DNA of 64,000 nt, taken from JAGPDF01 sp052035735 (GTDB taxonomy: Bacteria > Acidobacteriota > Thermoanaerobaculia > Multivoradales > JAGPDF01). Positions 51,908 to 60,328 of the stretch are shown one piece after another. Under the pieces are notes generated by a model, which was given only the letters and a program-made list of their open reading frames with translations, did not search any database and was not told the DNA's origin. The stretch is taken from positions 1 through 64,000 of the forward strand of contig JBPOHI010000042.1 of NCBI GenBank assembly GCA_052035735.1, given 5' to 3'. Each line of letters starts with the position of its first letter. The stretch's first letter is position 1. The position numbers and the translations under genes are program-made.

Positions 51908-53217
51908 CGGCGGCCCTCCGCGGGCAGCTCCATCACTTCGGCCAGGGTGGCCCGCGCCAGCGCCGGACGATCGGGAAGGAGGCTGGCGAAGCCTGGACTC
52001 GCGAACAGCGCTTCGTCGCCCAGGTAGGTCGGAATCAGGTACAGGGGAAAGCGCTCGCAGAGCTCGCGCTCGGAGCGCTTCCGGCGTTGCAGCGCCTTGG
52101 CGCGGGCCGCCGCGGCGACATCGAGCAGGCCGAAGAAGTGGCTGGCAGCGCGCAGATGCGCGAGAGCCTGCGGGTGCGCCAACTCGAATCCGCCGCGGGC
52201 GACGATGCGCAACAGGCGGCGCCGCGCCCAGTGCGCGGCGCGTCGGACGAACTCGACTGGACCGAGCCGCCGCCACTGATCGACCCAGGATCGGTCGCGC
52301 ACCACTTCCCCCGTCGAGGCGCCGCGCGCCAGCACCTGCCCGGTGAAAGGGTCGTAGCGGAGAAGCTCAGCCGCGCCAAGGTTGCCGGCGACCAGAATGG
52401 CTTCGATGCGCGCGAGAAACGTGACGAGGATCGCGGGCATGAGCTTCGGCCAGAGCTCGTCGTCGAGGTTCTTCCAGGCGGTGAGAAGGGCATTGCGCTC
52501 GAACAGCGAACCGCGCAGGTAGGGGCCGACGCGGTCGCTGGTGCCGGAGGCGCGGTGGCGGACGAGCGCTTCGCCGGTGGCCAAGATGCGCTCGCCGCCG
52601 GCCCAGAGGCGCCAACCGAGGTCCACGTCTTCGAGATAGGCGAAGTAGGTGGCATCGAATCCGCCGGCCTCCAGAAACGAACGCCGGCGCACCAGCATGT
52701 TGGCGCCGCAGGCGAACGGCAGCTCCTCGCCGCTCGCCGGGATCCGCGCGTCGGCCACTGGCCGGCGATGGTCGAGCTGGAAGGCGTGCCCGTCGAAGGT
52801 CCGGATACCGTAGCCGAAGTCGAGCCGCTCGCCCGACCAGTCGAGCAGGCGGCCCGCGATCGCCGCCACGTCCGGAGCGGCGCTCGCGGAGGCATCGGCC
52901 ATCGCGGCGAGCCAGTCGGGTGCGGGCAGCGTGTCGTTGTTGAGCAGAAGGAGCTCGTCGCCCGAAGCGAGAGCTGCCAGACGGTTGTTGGCCTCGGCGA
53001 ACCCCAGATTCGTCGGACTCTCGGTCAGGCGGACCCAGGGATGGCGGGCACGCACCCACGGTGCGGTGCCGTCGCGCGAACCGTTGTCGAGCAGCAGCAG
53101 CTCCCAGGCGCACCCCGGATCGCGCTGCGCCTGGATCGCGGGCAGGCAGGTTTCGAGATGAGTCTTGCCGTTCCAGCTCACGACGAGGATCGAGAGCTTG
53201 CGTCGCGTGCGATCCAT
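51904..53217 (-). CDS. Glycosyltransferase family 2, large form
   Basis: 437 residues. GT-A domain about 8-290: ILVVSWNGKTHLETCLPAI, LLLDNGSRDGT, NLGFAEANNRLAA, LLLNNDTLPAPDWL (metal-site NND), ACGANMLVRRRSFLEAGGFD, YLEDVDLGWRLWAGGERI. This is the rhamnosyltransferase-like WcaE/GT2 subgroup. The C-terminal 150 residues are helical with no known domain and hold RWVDQ-type aromatic residues. It follows the LmbE gene by 3 bases. Confidence 0.93.
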   Translation of the reverse strand: MDRTRRKLSILVVSWNGKTHLETCLPAIQAQRDPGCAWELLLLDNGSRDGTAPWVRARHPWVRLTESPTNLGFAEANNRLAALASGDELLLLNNDTLPAPDWLAAMADASASAAPDVAAIAGRLLDWSGERLDFGYGIRTFDGHAFQLDHRRPVADARIPASGEELPFACGANMLVRRRSFLEAGGFDATYFAYLEDVDLGWRLWAGGERILATGEALVRHRASGTSDRVGPYLRGSLFERNALLTAWKNLDDELWPKLMPAILVTFLARIEAILVAGNLGAAELLRYDPFTGQVLARGASTGEVVRDRSWVDQWRRLGPVEFVRRAAHWARRRLLRIVARGGFELAHPQALAHLRAASHFFGLLDVAAAARAKALQRRKRSERELCERFPLYLIPTYLGDEALFASPGFASLLPDRPALARATLAEVMELPAEGRR

Positions 53218-53220
53218 CGC

Positions 53221-54114
53221 TCAGCGAGCTCCCCGCCCGAGCGCGCTGCGCAAGCGCTCGACCCAGCGGTGCAGGCGCCAGGCTCGCGTTGCCTCCATGG
53301 CGCGGATCTGCCCGTTCAGGCGTTCGATCTCGCCGTAGGTGCGGCGGACGGTCTCCTCGAGCTCCGGCACGCTGCCACCCACCTCGGCTACCAGCGCCGC
53401 GAGATCGCGCGCCGCGAAATCGGCCGCCGTCAGGCAGCGATAGCCCTCCGCCAGCTCGACCGCAGGGGAGAGCGTGTGGGTGCGGAACTGCCGCAGCCCG
53501 AGGGCGGCACGCAGGTAAGGGTGGCGCTCTTCCTGCGAGGCGTAGATCGCCATGGCGCGCTCGAGAGTTCCGCGGCAATCGCTGACGTCGATCAGCAGAT
53601 CGGGATAGCCGGGATGATTGACCTCGTAGAGCCAGACCCCGAGCTCCTGCCGCAGCTCGGCGAGTGGCGCCGCGCTCCCCGACAGCGCGTCATGAAGCGC
53701 CGCGAACGCCGCGCGATGGTCGGCCGAGACTTCGAGCGGCGAAGGCACCAGTACGAGGTTCGGCCGCTCGGCGAGCAGTTCCCGCCGGATGACCCGAGCA
53801 GCCTCGGAGCGAGCTTCGGCGAGTGCGCCATCGCGGAGACCGGCGAAGACGACGCTCGCGCAACCGAGGAGCTCGGCCACCTGCGCGGCTTCGCCGGCGC
53901 GGCGTGCCGCGTAGTGCGCGCGGTCGCCGATCTCCTCGACGCCGCCGGAGCCGTCGGTGAGAAAGACGAGGCGCACCTCGGAGCCGGCAGCTGCGAGTCG
54001 GCAAAGCAGGCCGCCGCAGCCGAGGACCTCGTCGTCGAAGTGCGGCGCCAGCACGAGCGCCCTGGCGGCCGATACGGCGCTCGTCCGGCCGGGAGGTTGC
54101 GGCTGCCGGATCAA
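53221..54114 (-). CDS. PIG-L/LmbE-family N-acetylsugar deacetylase
   Basis: 297 residues. Zinc-site motifs: APHFDDEVLGCGG near residue 23 and SADHRAAF near 130, followed by the third ligand region in VNHPGYPDLLIDVS. The family removes acetyl groups from N-acetylglucosamine-containing lipids or polysaccharide precursors. A C-terminal helical tail (about 250-297, VRRTYGEIERLNGQIRAME) recalls the short coiled coil seen in cluster-encoded members. Start TTG at 54114 is the best available; the segment before PHFDDE has no ATG. Likely deacetylates a sugar of this polymer. Confidence 0.92.
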   Translation of the reverse strand: MIRQPQPPGRTSAVSAARALVLAPHFDDEVLGCGGLLCRLAAAGSEVRLVFLTDGSGGVEEIGDRAHYAARRAGEAAQVAELLGCASVVFAGLRDGALAEARSEAARVIRRELLAERPNLVLVPSPLEVSADHRAAFAALHDALSGSAAPLAELRQELGVWLYEVNHPGYPDLLIDVSDCRGTLERAMAIYASQEERHPYLRAALGLRQFRTHTLSPAVELAEGYRCLTAADFAARDLAALVAEVGGSVPELEETVRRTYGEIERLNGQIRAMEATRAWRLHRWVERLRSALGRGAR

Positions 54115-54151
54115 GGCCGGGAGCCGCCGCGCCGGAGAGATCGCCAGACGG

Positions 54152-54913
54152 TCATGCGCGTTCCCTCGTCGCTGCGCCCTCGGGAGAAGTGCTCCCCGGC
54201 TCGCGACGGTGAATCCAGCGGATGCGCAGGATGTCGGCGAGCATCCGCGTCGAGTCGCGCAGCGCGCGCACGCTCGAAGCCGGCGAGTCGATCCAGGTCA
54301 CGCCGACCTCGGAGACGGAGAATCCGCGACGCCGGGCCAACCAGATCAGCTCGACGTCGTAGGCAAAGCGATCGACGCGCAGGTCGGCGAACAGCGCCCG
54401 GGCGACATCGCCGCGCAGGAGCTTGAAGCCGCACTGCGTATCGCGAATGCCCTCGACGGCGACCGCGCGCACCAGAAGATTGAACATCCGACCCATGAGC
54501 TCGCGATAGCGCGGCTGCCGCCGTTCGATCTTCGACTCGTCGACGCCACGACTGCCCAGGACCAGCTCAGTCTCCGCGAGATGCGGGCGCAAGCGGGCGT
54601 ACTCTTCGATCGGCGTCGACAGGTCGGCGTCGCAGAGCAGAACTTCGGCCCCACGACTGGCGAGCACGCCGGCACGCAGGGCCGCTCCCTTGCCGCAGTT
54701 CGCCGGCAGCGGAATCCAGCGCAGCCACGACGAGCCGCGCGCCTGGAAGCGCGCCGCTATCTCTCCCGTGCCGTCGGTGCTGCCGTCGTCGACGACCACG
54801 ATCTCCGCACCCCCCGGAAGGTCGCTCGCGAAGGCGCCCAACCGCTCGAGCGTCGGTCCGAGACGCGTCGCCTCGTTGAAGGCCGGGACGACGACGGAGA
54901 GCTGCGGTGCCAT
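54152..54913 (-). CDS. Glycosyltransferase family 2, polyprenyl-phosphate sugar synthase type
   Basis: 253 residues. GT-A motifs: LSVVVPAFNEATRLGPTL, IVVVDDGSTDGT, ANCGKGAALRAGVL, LLCDADLSTP, RDTQCGFKLLRG, FAYDVELIWLARRRGFSVSE. It is clearly a paralogue of the gene at 24450, sharing the whole fold and the motif order. Both should make a lipid-linked monosaccharide, perhaps with different donors for the GT-C enzymes of the first operon. 37 bases separate it from the LmbE gene. Confidence 0.93.
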   Translation of the reverse strand: MAPQLSVVVPAFNEATRLGPTLERLGAFASDLPGGAEIVVVDDGSTDGTGEIAARFQARGSSWLRWIPLPANCGKGAALRAGVLASRGAEVLLCDADLSTPIEEYARLRPHLAETELVLGSRGVDESKIERRQPRYRELMGRMFNLLVRAVAVEGIRDTQCGFKLLRGDVARALFADLRVDRFAYDVELIWLARRRGFSVSEVGVTWIDSPASSVRALRDSTRMLADILRIRWIHRREPGSTSPEGAATRERA

Positions 54914-54976
54914 GCCCGGATTGTATGGCCTCAGGGCGCCCGCCTGCTGGCCAGGGGCGCGGGCCCGGACGGCCGG

Positions 54977-55969
54977 TCAGAAGTGATCGCAGTCTCCCAT
55001 CGTCAGGTAGAAACCGGTCAGGACCTGCGGCACGCTCACTTGCGGCGCGAAGGTGATGGCGCTCAGCCGCAGGTGCGGCTCGGGAAGTGCGGCGTAACCG
55101 CGTTCGACCAGCGCGGCGCGGGCGGCCTCGTCGCCGCGCAGCCAGAGCTCGACGGCGCCGCCGCCTGCCTCCTGCGCCGCTGCCCGCCGCTCCAGCTCTG
55201 CCGCGAGATCGAGGAGATCCGAGCTCCGCTCGCCGTCCCACAGCAGGTCGACCCAGCGCAGCGTGGCTCCGCCGGAGAGATCCGCGACGCCCCATGCGTG
55301 GATCTCGCCCGCACGGCGCACTCCGAGCTGCAGATAGCGCCCTCCCGGCCGCTGCTCGTAGCGCCACCGGAACCAGGCGGCATCGCGCACTGTCGCTCGC
55401 GCGTAGCGGTGCCGGCTGCGTTGCCAGAGCCGGTCCGTCGCGTGGGCATCGAAGCCCTCGGAGATCCAGCTCCGCGCCCGGCTCCACCTCCCTGCCGGCG
55501 CAGGGAAAGGGCTGCGACGGCTGAGCCGCTCGACGGTGTCGGGAGCGAAATAGTGGCCGGTGACCGAACCGGCCCGCTGATGGCGATCGCCCGGGAAGCC
55601 GTAGACAAAACCGACACCCGAACCTCTCGCGGCGCACTCGGCGAGAAACTGCTCCATGGTGAGCTGAAAAGCGCCGCCCCGGCGGCCCAGGCCGCGGCGG
55701 CGGCGCGAGAAGACATCGACGATCTGGGCAGCCCCCATCGGGACTCCGCCCCAGAGGACGTCGACCGCGATCGCCGCGTACTGGCAGACGAGCTCTCCGG
55801 CGCTGTCGAAAGCGAGCAGGATGCGCGAGCCGCGGGGTGGCCCGAGGAACTTCCACCGCCACTCCGCGAGGCTCCGTTCGGTCGAGAAGACCTCCGTGAA
55901 GGCGCGCTGAATCGCGGCCTCGTCGCCAGGCGCATAGGCGCGGACCGTGTAAGTTCCGGGCGCGTTCAA
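54977..55969 (-). CDS. GNAT-fold acyltransferase-like protein
   Basis: 330 residues from a TTG overlapping the upstream stop (TTGA). Two GNAT-like halves: residues 6-170 (YTVRAYAPGDEAAIQRAFTE, CQYAAIAVDVLWGGVPMGAA, IVDVFSRRRRGLGRRGGAFQ, FVYGFPG) and a second about 195-325 (WFRWRYEQRPGGRYLQLGV). The basic RRRRGLGRRGG loop sits where acetyl-CoA pyrophosphate binds. This layout resembles GNAT proteins that acylate amino sugars in polysaccharide loci, and the LmbE deacetylase nearby could expose such an amine. Substrate is inference. An uncoded gap of 63 bases follows. Confidence 0.8.
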   Translation of the reverse strand: MNAPGTYTVRAYAPGDEAAIQRAFTEVFSTERSLAEWRWKFLGPPRGSRILLAFDSAGELVCQYAAIAVDVLWGGVPMGAAQIVDVFSRRRRGLGRRGGAFQLTMEQFLAECAARGSGVGFVYGFPGDRHQRAGSVTGHYFAPDTVERLSRRSPFPAPAGRWSRARSWISEGFDAHATDRLWQRSRHRYARATVRDAAWFRWRYEQRPGGRYLQLGVRRAGEIHAWGVADLSGGATLRWVDLLWDGERSSDLLDLAAELERRAAAQEAGGGAVELWLRGDEAARAALVERGYAALPEPHLRLSAITFAPQVSVPQVLTGFYLTMGDCDHF

Positions 55970-57108
55970 GATGCCGCCCCGCAAGCTCCCACGAGCACGC
56001 GCCGCACGCAGAGAGGGGGCGATTCGCTGCCGCGGGCATCGACGCCTCGGATCCACAGTTCACCCGGAGGAAGGCGCTGCCAGACCTCCTCGGGCAGGCA
56101 CCACTTCTCGGGCGACGTGGCGTGGCTCGGAAGAGGCTCTCCGGCGGCCGGAAAGCCCCCGGCAGAAAGCGAGACCTCGATCCAGACCGGGGGACGGGGG
56201 GTGGCGAACGCCGCCAGCGGGAACTCCGGCGACGCGCTGTCCGACACCGCGCGCAGCGACGGTGGGTCCGCCTCGCCTAGGGGCGGAGGCGCCGATCCGA
56301 GCGCTTCGAGCACGCCGGTCATCGCCGTGCCGAAGTACCGCCGGCGGAAGCGCCGCTCGGCGGCGGCAAACCAGCCCGCAGCGCGCGGCTCCTGTACGCT
56401 GCTCTGGGCGAACAGGTGGACGGCGTGCGCCGCAGGAACGAACCGCGACTCGAGGCCGGCGGCGCGCAGGCGCAGCAACCAGTCGGTCTCCTCGAAGTAG
56501 AGCCGGAAGGCCTCGTCGAACGGCCCGACCCGGTTCCAGGCGTCCCGCCGGAAAGCGAGCAGCGCGCCGGAGAGCGCCGGCGAGGCGAACGTCCTCGCGG
56601 CACTCCAATGGCTATGGGCATGGCGACGCCAGGCACGGCGCGCTCCGTGCGCGAACAGCGGCGAAGCCGGATAGCGCCTGGCGAGCGTCGCGTGAAGCTC
56701 GGCAAGCGCCGATCGAGCCTCGGTCGGCGGAAGATGCAGGCGCCGGTCGTCGTCCCAGAAGAACTGCGGTCCGGCCGCCGCCGCGCCCCGGTCGAGCTCC
56801 TCCATCAACCGACTCAGGCAGCCTTCGCCGACGAGAACGTCCGGGTTCATCGCCACGATGCGGTGCGCGCCGCTGGCCTCGACCCCACAGCGCACGCCTC
56901 CGGCGTAACCCAGATTCGCTCCGGGATCGATCCGGCGCACCGGCAAGTCCCGCCACGCAGCCCGCCCCGCCTCCTCACTGCCGTTGTCGATCACCAGAAT
57001 CTCGGCGCGCAGGCGCGACCTCTCGAGATCGCGCACGACGGCCTGCACGGCGTCGACCAGCAAGGCGGGCGTCCGGTAGTGCACCAGCAGGATCGCGAGG
57101 TCGATCAT
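55966..57108 (-). CDS. Glycosyltransferase family 2
   Basis: 380 residues. GT-A domain about 1-270: LAILLVHYRTPALLVDAV, LVIDNGSEEAG, NLGYAGGVRCGVEAS, VAMNPDVLVGEGCLSRL, SGALLAFRRDAWNRVGPFDEAF, FEETDWLLRLRAAG. The C-terminal 110 residues form a separate beta-rich segment (SPEFPLAAFATPRPPVWIEV ... GVDARGSESPPL) with no family I know; it may bind glycan. 4-base overlap upstream (ATGA), TTGA overlap downstream. Confidence 0.92.
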   Translation of the reverse strand: MIDLAILLVHYRTPALLVDAVQAVVRDLERSRLRAEILVIDNGSEEAGRAAWRDLPVRRIDPGANLGYAGGVRCGVEASGAHRIVAMNPDVLVGEGCLSRLMEELDRGAAAAGPQFFWDDDRRLHLPPTEARSALAELHATLARRYPASPLFAHGARRAWRRHAHSHWSAARTFASPALSGALLAFRRDAWNRVGPFDEAFRLYFEETDWLLRLRAAGLESRFVPAAHAVHLFAQSSVQEPRAAGWFAAAERRFRRRYFGTAMTGVLEALGSAPPPLGEADPPSLRAVSDSASPEFPLAAFATPRPPVWIEVSLSAGGFPAAGEPLPSHATSPEKWCLPEEVWQRLPPGELWIRGVDARGSESPPLCVRRVLVGACGAAS

Positions 57109-58154
57109 CTCCGGGCGGCCTCGGCAGCCCAGCGGATGGCGAGCTCGACCTCGCGGCCGACCGCCTCGGGCGCGAACCGCTGCGCCGCGCGCAGGCCGCT
57201 CTGCCGCTGTTGCCGCCAGCAGGCCGGCGTCGCGAGCAACTCGCCGGCGACGCGCGCGAAAGCCGCCGCATCGGTGGGTTCGACGAGACGCGCGCCGCGG
57301 CCTGCGGTCAGAAACTCGACCCCCGGGAGACGGGCCGCCACAGCCGGCACGCCGAGTTGCATCGCCTCGAGCAGCGGCAGGCCGAGTCCCTCGCCAGCTT
57401 GCGAGGAGAACAGCAGCAGATCGCAGTCGGCCAGCGCGGCGAGGGCGACGCGAGGCGCGACCGCGGAGAGATAGCGCACCTCGATCGCCGGCGGATGGAG
57501 CGCCCGTTCGGCATCCGAGCAGGGCAGGGCGGAGATCCTGACGAGTTGCGGCACGCGGTCCGGCGGAGCGTCGGCGACCAACTGCGCCAGCGCGGCGAGT
57601 CCGATCCGGATCCCCTTCACGGGCGCTTCGAAGATGCCGCAAAGCGCGACCCTTGGTCGCCGCCGCGGCCCGAAGCGCAGCCTCCGGCCGACGGATCGAT
57701 CTGCCGGCGCAGGAGCGAGCCGGAAGTCCCGGCCGAACAGACTGCGCAGACGCTCGCCGAGGTGCGGAGCCACGACGAGAGCCGGGTGCGGCCGTCGATA
57801 GGCGGCGCGGATCGCCTCGCGCTCTGCCGCGAGGTGCTCCAGGTCCTCTTCGAAACCCTGGCAGAAATGGGCGACCGGGCCCGCATCCAGGTCCTCGGCG
57901 CGCGCAATCGTCGTCCAGTAGGTGGCAATCACGAGGTCCTGGGAGGGCAAGCGCCCCGTCTGCCTGGTCAGATCGAGGTAGAGCGGCGTCCGCCCGCGCC
58001 GGCCTGCGAACCCACCGACCGCCCAAGGCGGCATCTCCCCCTCGGCCGCGACCGTCACCGCATGCCCCCGGCCGGCGAGCAGCCGCGCCTGCTGCAGCAC
58101 GACCTTGGTCCCTCCCCCGAGCTCCGGCCGGTCCAGCACGTACGTTACCCGCAT
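57105..58154 (-). CDS. Glycosyltransferase family 4
   Basis: 349 residues. N-terminal half: VTYVLDRPELGGGTKVVLQQARLL (acceptor-side loop) and CQGFEEDLEHL; C-terminal half: ALCGIFEAPVKGIRIGLAAL and FSSQAGEGLGLPLLEAMQLGVP, which keeps both donor-binding glutamates. This form, with the glycine-rich GGGTKV opener, resembles rhamnosyl/mannosyl-transferases of WsaF type. ATG at 58154. Starts 22 bases after the permease gene. Confidence 0.92.
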   Translation of the reverse strand: MRVTYVLDRPELGGGTKVVLQQARLLAGRGHAVTVAAEGEMPPWAVGGFAGRRGRTPLYLDLTRQTGRLPSQDLVIATYWTTIARAEDLDAGPVAHFCQGFEEDLEHLAAEREAIRAAYRRPHPALVVAPHLGERLRSLFGRDFRLAPAPADRSVGRRLRFGPRRRPRVALCGIFEAPVKGIRIGLAALAQLVADAPPDRVPQLVRISALPCSDAERALHPPAIEVRYLSAVAPRVALAALADCDLLLFSSQAGEGLGLPLLEAMQLGVPAVAARLPGVEFLTAGRGARLVEPTDAAAFARVAGELLATPACWRQQRQSGLRAAQRFAPEAVGREVELAIRWAAEAARR

Positions 58155-58176
58155 CGGATCTCGGCGCGGACGCCGT

Positions 58177-58944
58177 TCAGAGCTCGTCGGCGAAGGCCGG
58201 CCGGAGCCGCCGGAAGAGCCCCCAGCCGAGGCCCAAGGCCATCAGGGAGATGGCGGCCAGCGCGAGAGCGGCGCCGGGCGACGGCGGTGGCCCACCGAGC
58301 AGGACCGTGCGGTAGGCCTGCACGGTGGTCGCCATGGGATTGCAGGTCATCCAGGGCCGCAGGCGCTCCGGAAGCAGGCTCAGGGGATAGACGATCGGCG
58401 TCAGATAGAACCAGGCCTGGAGTCCGATGCCGAGCGCCTGGGCGACATCGCGGAAGAAGACCTGCAGGGCCGACGCGGCCCAGCCCAGGCCGAGCGCCAG
58501 CGCGACCTGAGCGGCCACCGCGAACAGCAGCCAGGGCAGGCGACCCCAGGCCGGCTCGCCGGCAAACCCTTGCCAGACGGCGAAGATGCCCAGCGCGACG
58601 GCCTGATGCACCAGGGCCGAGGCGACGGTCGAGACGACCAGCAGTTCGCTCGGAAAGAGGAGTTTCCGCACCAGGCCGGAGTGCTCCACCACGGAGTTGG
58701 CGGCCCGCTGCACACTCTCCGCGAACCCCAGCCAGGGGACCAGGCCGGAGAACAGGAAGACCGGAAAGCTCGAGGTCCGCTCGCCGACCAAAGGCACCTT
58801 TAGAATGAGCGAGAAGACCACCCAGAGGAGTGCCAGCTGCCAGAGCGGGTGCACGAATGCCCAGAGAAAGCCGAAGAGCGAGCCACGATAGCGGCTCTGC
58901 AGGTCGCGGCGGACCAGCTCTTTGAGGAGGAAACCGTGGTGCAT
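58177..58944 (-). CDS. ABC-2 type polysaccharide export permease (Wzm/TagG type)
   Basis: 255 residues with six helices. N-terminal LKELVRRDLQSRYRGSLFGFLWAFVHPLWQLALLW is the signature of Wzm/KpsM/TagG permeases; the middle has FPSELLVVSTV and the end YLTPIVYPLSLLPERLRPWM. It should carry a finished lipid-linked glycan across the inner membrane with an ATPase (Wzt). No ABC ATPase gene is in the window, which is unusual because the two are normally adjacent. First gene of the third operon, divergent from the XRE gene. Confidence 0.92.
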   Translation of the reverse strand: MHHGFLLKELVRRDLQSRYRGSLFGFLWAFVHPLWQLALLWVVFSLILKVPLVGERTSSFPVFLFSGLVPWLGFAESVQRAANSVVEHSGLVRKLLFPSELLVVSTVASALVHQAVALGIFAVWQGFAGEPAWGRLPWLLFAVAAQVALALGLGWAASALQVFFRDVAQALGIGLQAWFYLTPIVYPLSLLPERLRPWMTCNPMATTVQAYRTVLLGGPPPSPGAALALAAISLMALGLGWGLFRRLRPAFADEL

Positions 58945-58984
58945 TCGGGTCCGGGACGGCCGAGCGTCGGCCTTTCATGGCATC

Positions 58985-59014
58985 TTGACATGGAACCTCG
59001 CCCCTGCCTACTAT
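58985..59014 (+). promoter_or_regulatory. Strong sigma70 promoter of the XRE module
   Basis: TTGACA (58985-58990), 18 bases, TACTAT (59009-59014). Start of transcription near 59021 rules out the in-frame ATG at 59013 and favours 59037. The palindrome ATGCAT overlaps the start point and could bind a regulator; the permease promoter must also lie within about 90 bases. Confidence 0.7.
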
Positions 59015-59036
59015 GCATATGCGTCGGAAATTCGCC

Positions 59037-59411
59037 ATGGGACAACTACCAGAGATCCAGCAGGTCCAACTCGTCGGGAAGAAGATCCGTCAGCTCCGCA
59101 AGGAGCGCCACCTTACGCAGACGGAGCTTTCCGCCAAGCTGGGCATCCAGCAGTCCGACCTCTCGCGGATGGAAAAGGGCGAGTATCGGGTCAGCCTGGA
59201 CACCCTGTTCAAGGTCTTGGCCGAGTTCCGCATCGGCGTCGGCGAGTTCTTCGAGGACGTTTCGCGCGAAACCGTCTCGCCGCGCGACCTGCGGCTGCTG
59301 AACGACTTCCACTCCCTCGACCCGGTAGCGCAGGAGGAGATCGAGGGCTACATCCACGAGCGCAGACAGCCCCGCCGCATCGCCCGCCGCGAGCCGGCGA
59401 TTCTCAGCTAG
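59037..59411 (+). CDS. XRE-family transcription regulator
   Basis: 124 residues. The helix-turn-helix domain is about 15-70: KKIRQLRKERHLTQTELSAKLGIQQSDLSRMEKGEYRVSLDTL, a textbook Cro/CI-type fold. The C-terminal 50 residues are charged and helical (FHSLDPVAQEEIEGYIHERR), with a basic end. ATG at 59037 fits the promoter. A TPR protein follows 14 bases after the stop, so the two are co-transcribed and may work as partners, as in regulators where a TPR part senses a peptide. Confidence 0.93.
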   Translation: MGQLPEIQQVQLVGKKIRQLRKERHLTQTELSAKLGIQQSDLSRMEKGEYRVSLDTLFKVLAEFRIGVGEFFEDVSRETVSPRDLRLLNDFHSLDPVAQEEIEGYIHERRQPRRIARREPAILS

Positions 59412-59425
59412 GATCTCCTCTCGAG

Positions 59426-60316
59426 ATGGACAACCGGGAAGAGTTTCACGCGGCTCGCGTTCGCTGGACCGAAGCCTTCGAGGCCGGGCGCCTCGAAGAG
59501 GCTCTGGCGTTGGTCGAGTCCGCCTATCTCTGGGCCGAGGCGTCCGGCGATGAGTTGTTGCGCGACCGCGCGCTGTGCAATCGCGCCGCGATAGCGCTCG
59601 AGCTCGGGCGCGGAGCGACGCACATTCCGGCGCTACGCGCGCTCTTGGTGCGCGCCGCCGACCCAGAGAACGCCTACCTCGCGTCCTACACGATCGCGCG
59701 CCACTACGAGCTGCTGAAGGAGCATCGCAAAGGGCTGTTCTACGCCCAGCTCGCGCGCGACCGCGCCGCCTTGCTCGACGAGAATCGCCGAGCCGCGAGC
59801 CTGAACTACATCGCCAATTTCCTGGTTGCCGAGAGTCGGTTCGACGAGGCGATCGCGACCTACGAAGAGGCGCTCACGCTGCTGCCGACGCGCGATTCGC
59901 TGCGCGCTTCGGTCATCGGCTACAACCTCGGCTACTGTTCGGTGCTCACAGGGAATGGCCGTGCCGGCCTGACGCTGCTCTACGCCAGCTTGCGCTCGCT
60001 GCTGCGGCGAGGCGCCGAGACACATGCGATGAAGGCGCGGCTCGACCTCGCTTTCGCCCTGCTCGAGACCGGCCACGCGCGGCCGGCCGGACGCCATGCC
60101 GCCCGCGCGCTCGCAGCCGCCGAACGCTGCAGTGACAGCGACGCCAAGAAGAATGCGCTCTACCTATTGGGCGCCGCGGCCGTCGCCAACGGTGATCGCA
60201 TCGGAGCGCGAAAGCACTTCGAGCGCCTGCAGCAGGGCTTCTATCCGGAGGCGGACTACCTGCCCGAGTTCCTCCTGCGCATCGATGTGCGCGAACTGGT
60301 CAATCTGAAGGCCTGA
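59426..60316 (+). CDS. TPR-like helical-repeat protein
   Basis: 296 residues, no signal peptide, no membrane segment, so cytoplasmic. About seven helix-pair repeats cover the whole length; the clearest are RLEEALALVESAYLWAEASG, SRFDEAIATYEEALTLLPTR, HARPAGRHAARALAAAERCS and DRIGARKHFERLQQGFY. The spacing and the FDEAIATYEEAL motif are TPR-like. Such proteins bind peptides or proteins on their concave face. Placed between an XRE regulator and an exported protein with short repeats, it could be the sensor of the module; this is inference. Confidence 0.88.
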   Translation: MDNREEFHAARVRWTEAFEAGRLEEALALVESAYLWAEASGDELLRDRALCNRAAIALELGRGATHIPALRALLVRAADPENAYLASYTIARHYELLKEHRKGLFYAQLARDRAALLDENRRAASLNYIANFLVAESRFDEAIATYEEALTLLPTRDSLRASVIGYNLGYCSVLTGNGRAGLTLLYASLRSLLRRGAETHAMKARLDLAFALLETGHARPAGRHAARALAAAERCSDSDAKKNALYLLGAAAVANGDRIGARKHFERLQQGFYPEADYLPEFLLRIDVRELVNLKA

Positions 60317-60328
60317 TCGAGTCCGACG

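Noticed and set aside
55971..58808. 945-codon plus-strand frame
   Set aside because: Antisense to four coupled glycan genes; Arg/Pro-rich shadow in a GC-rich genome.
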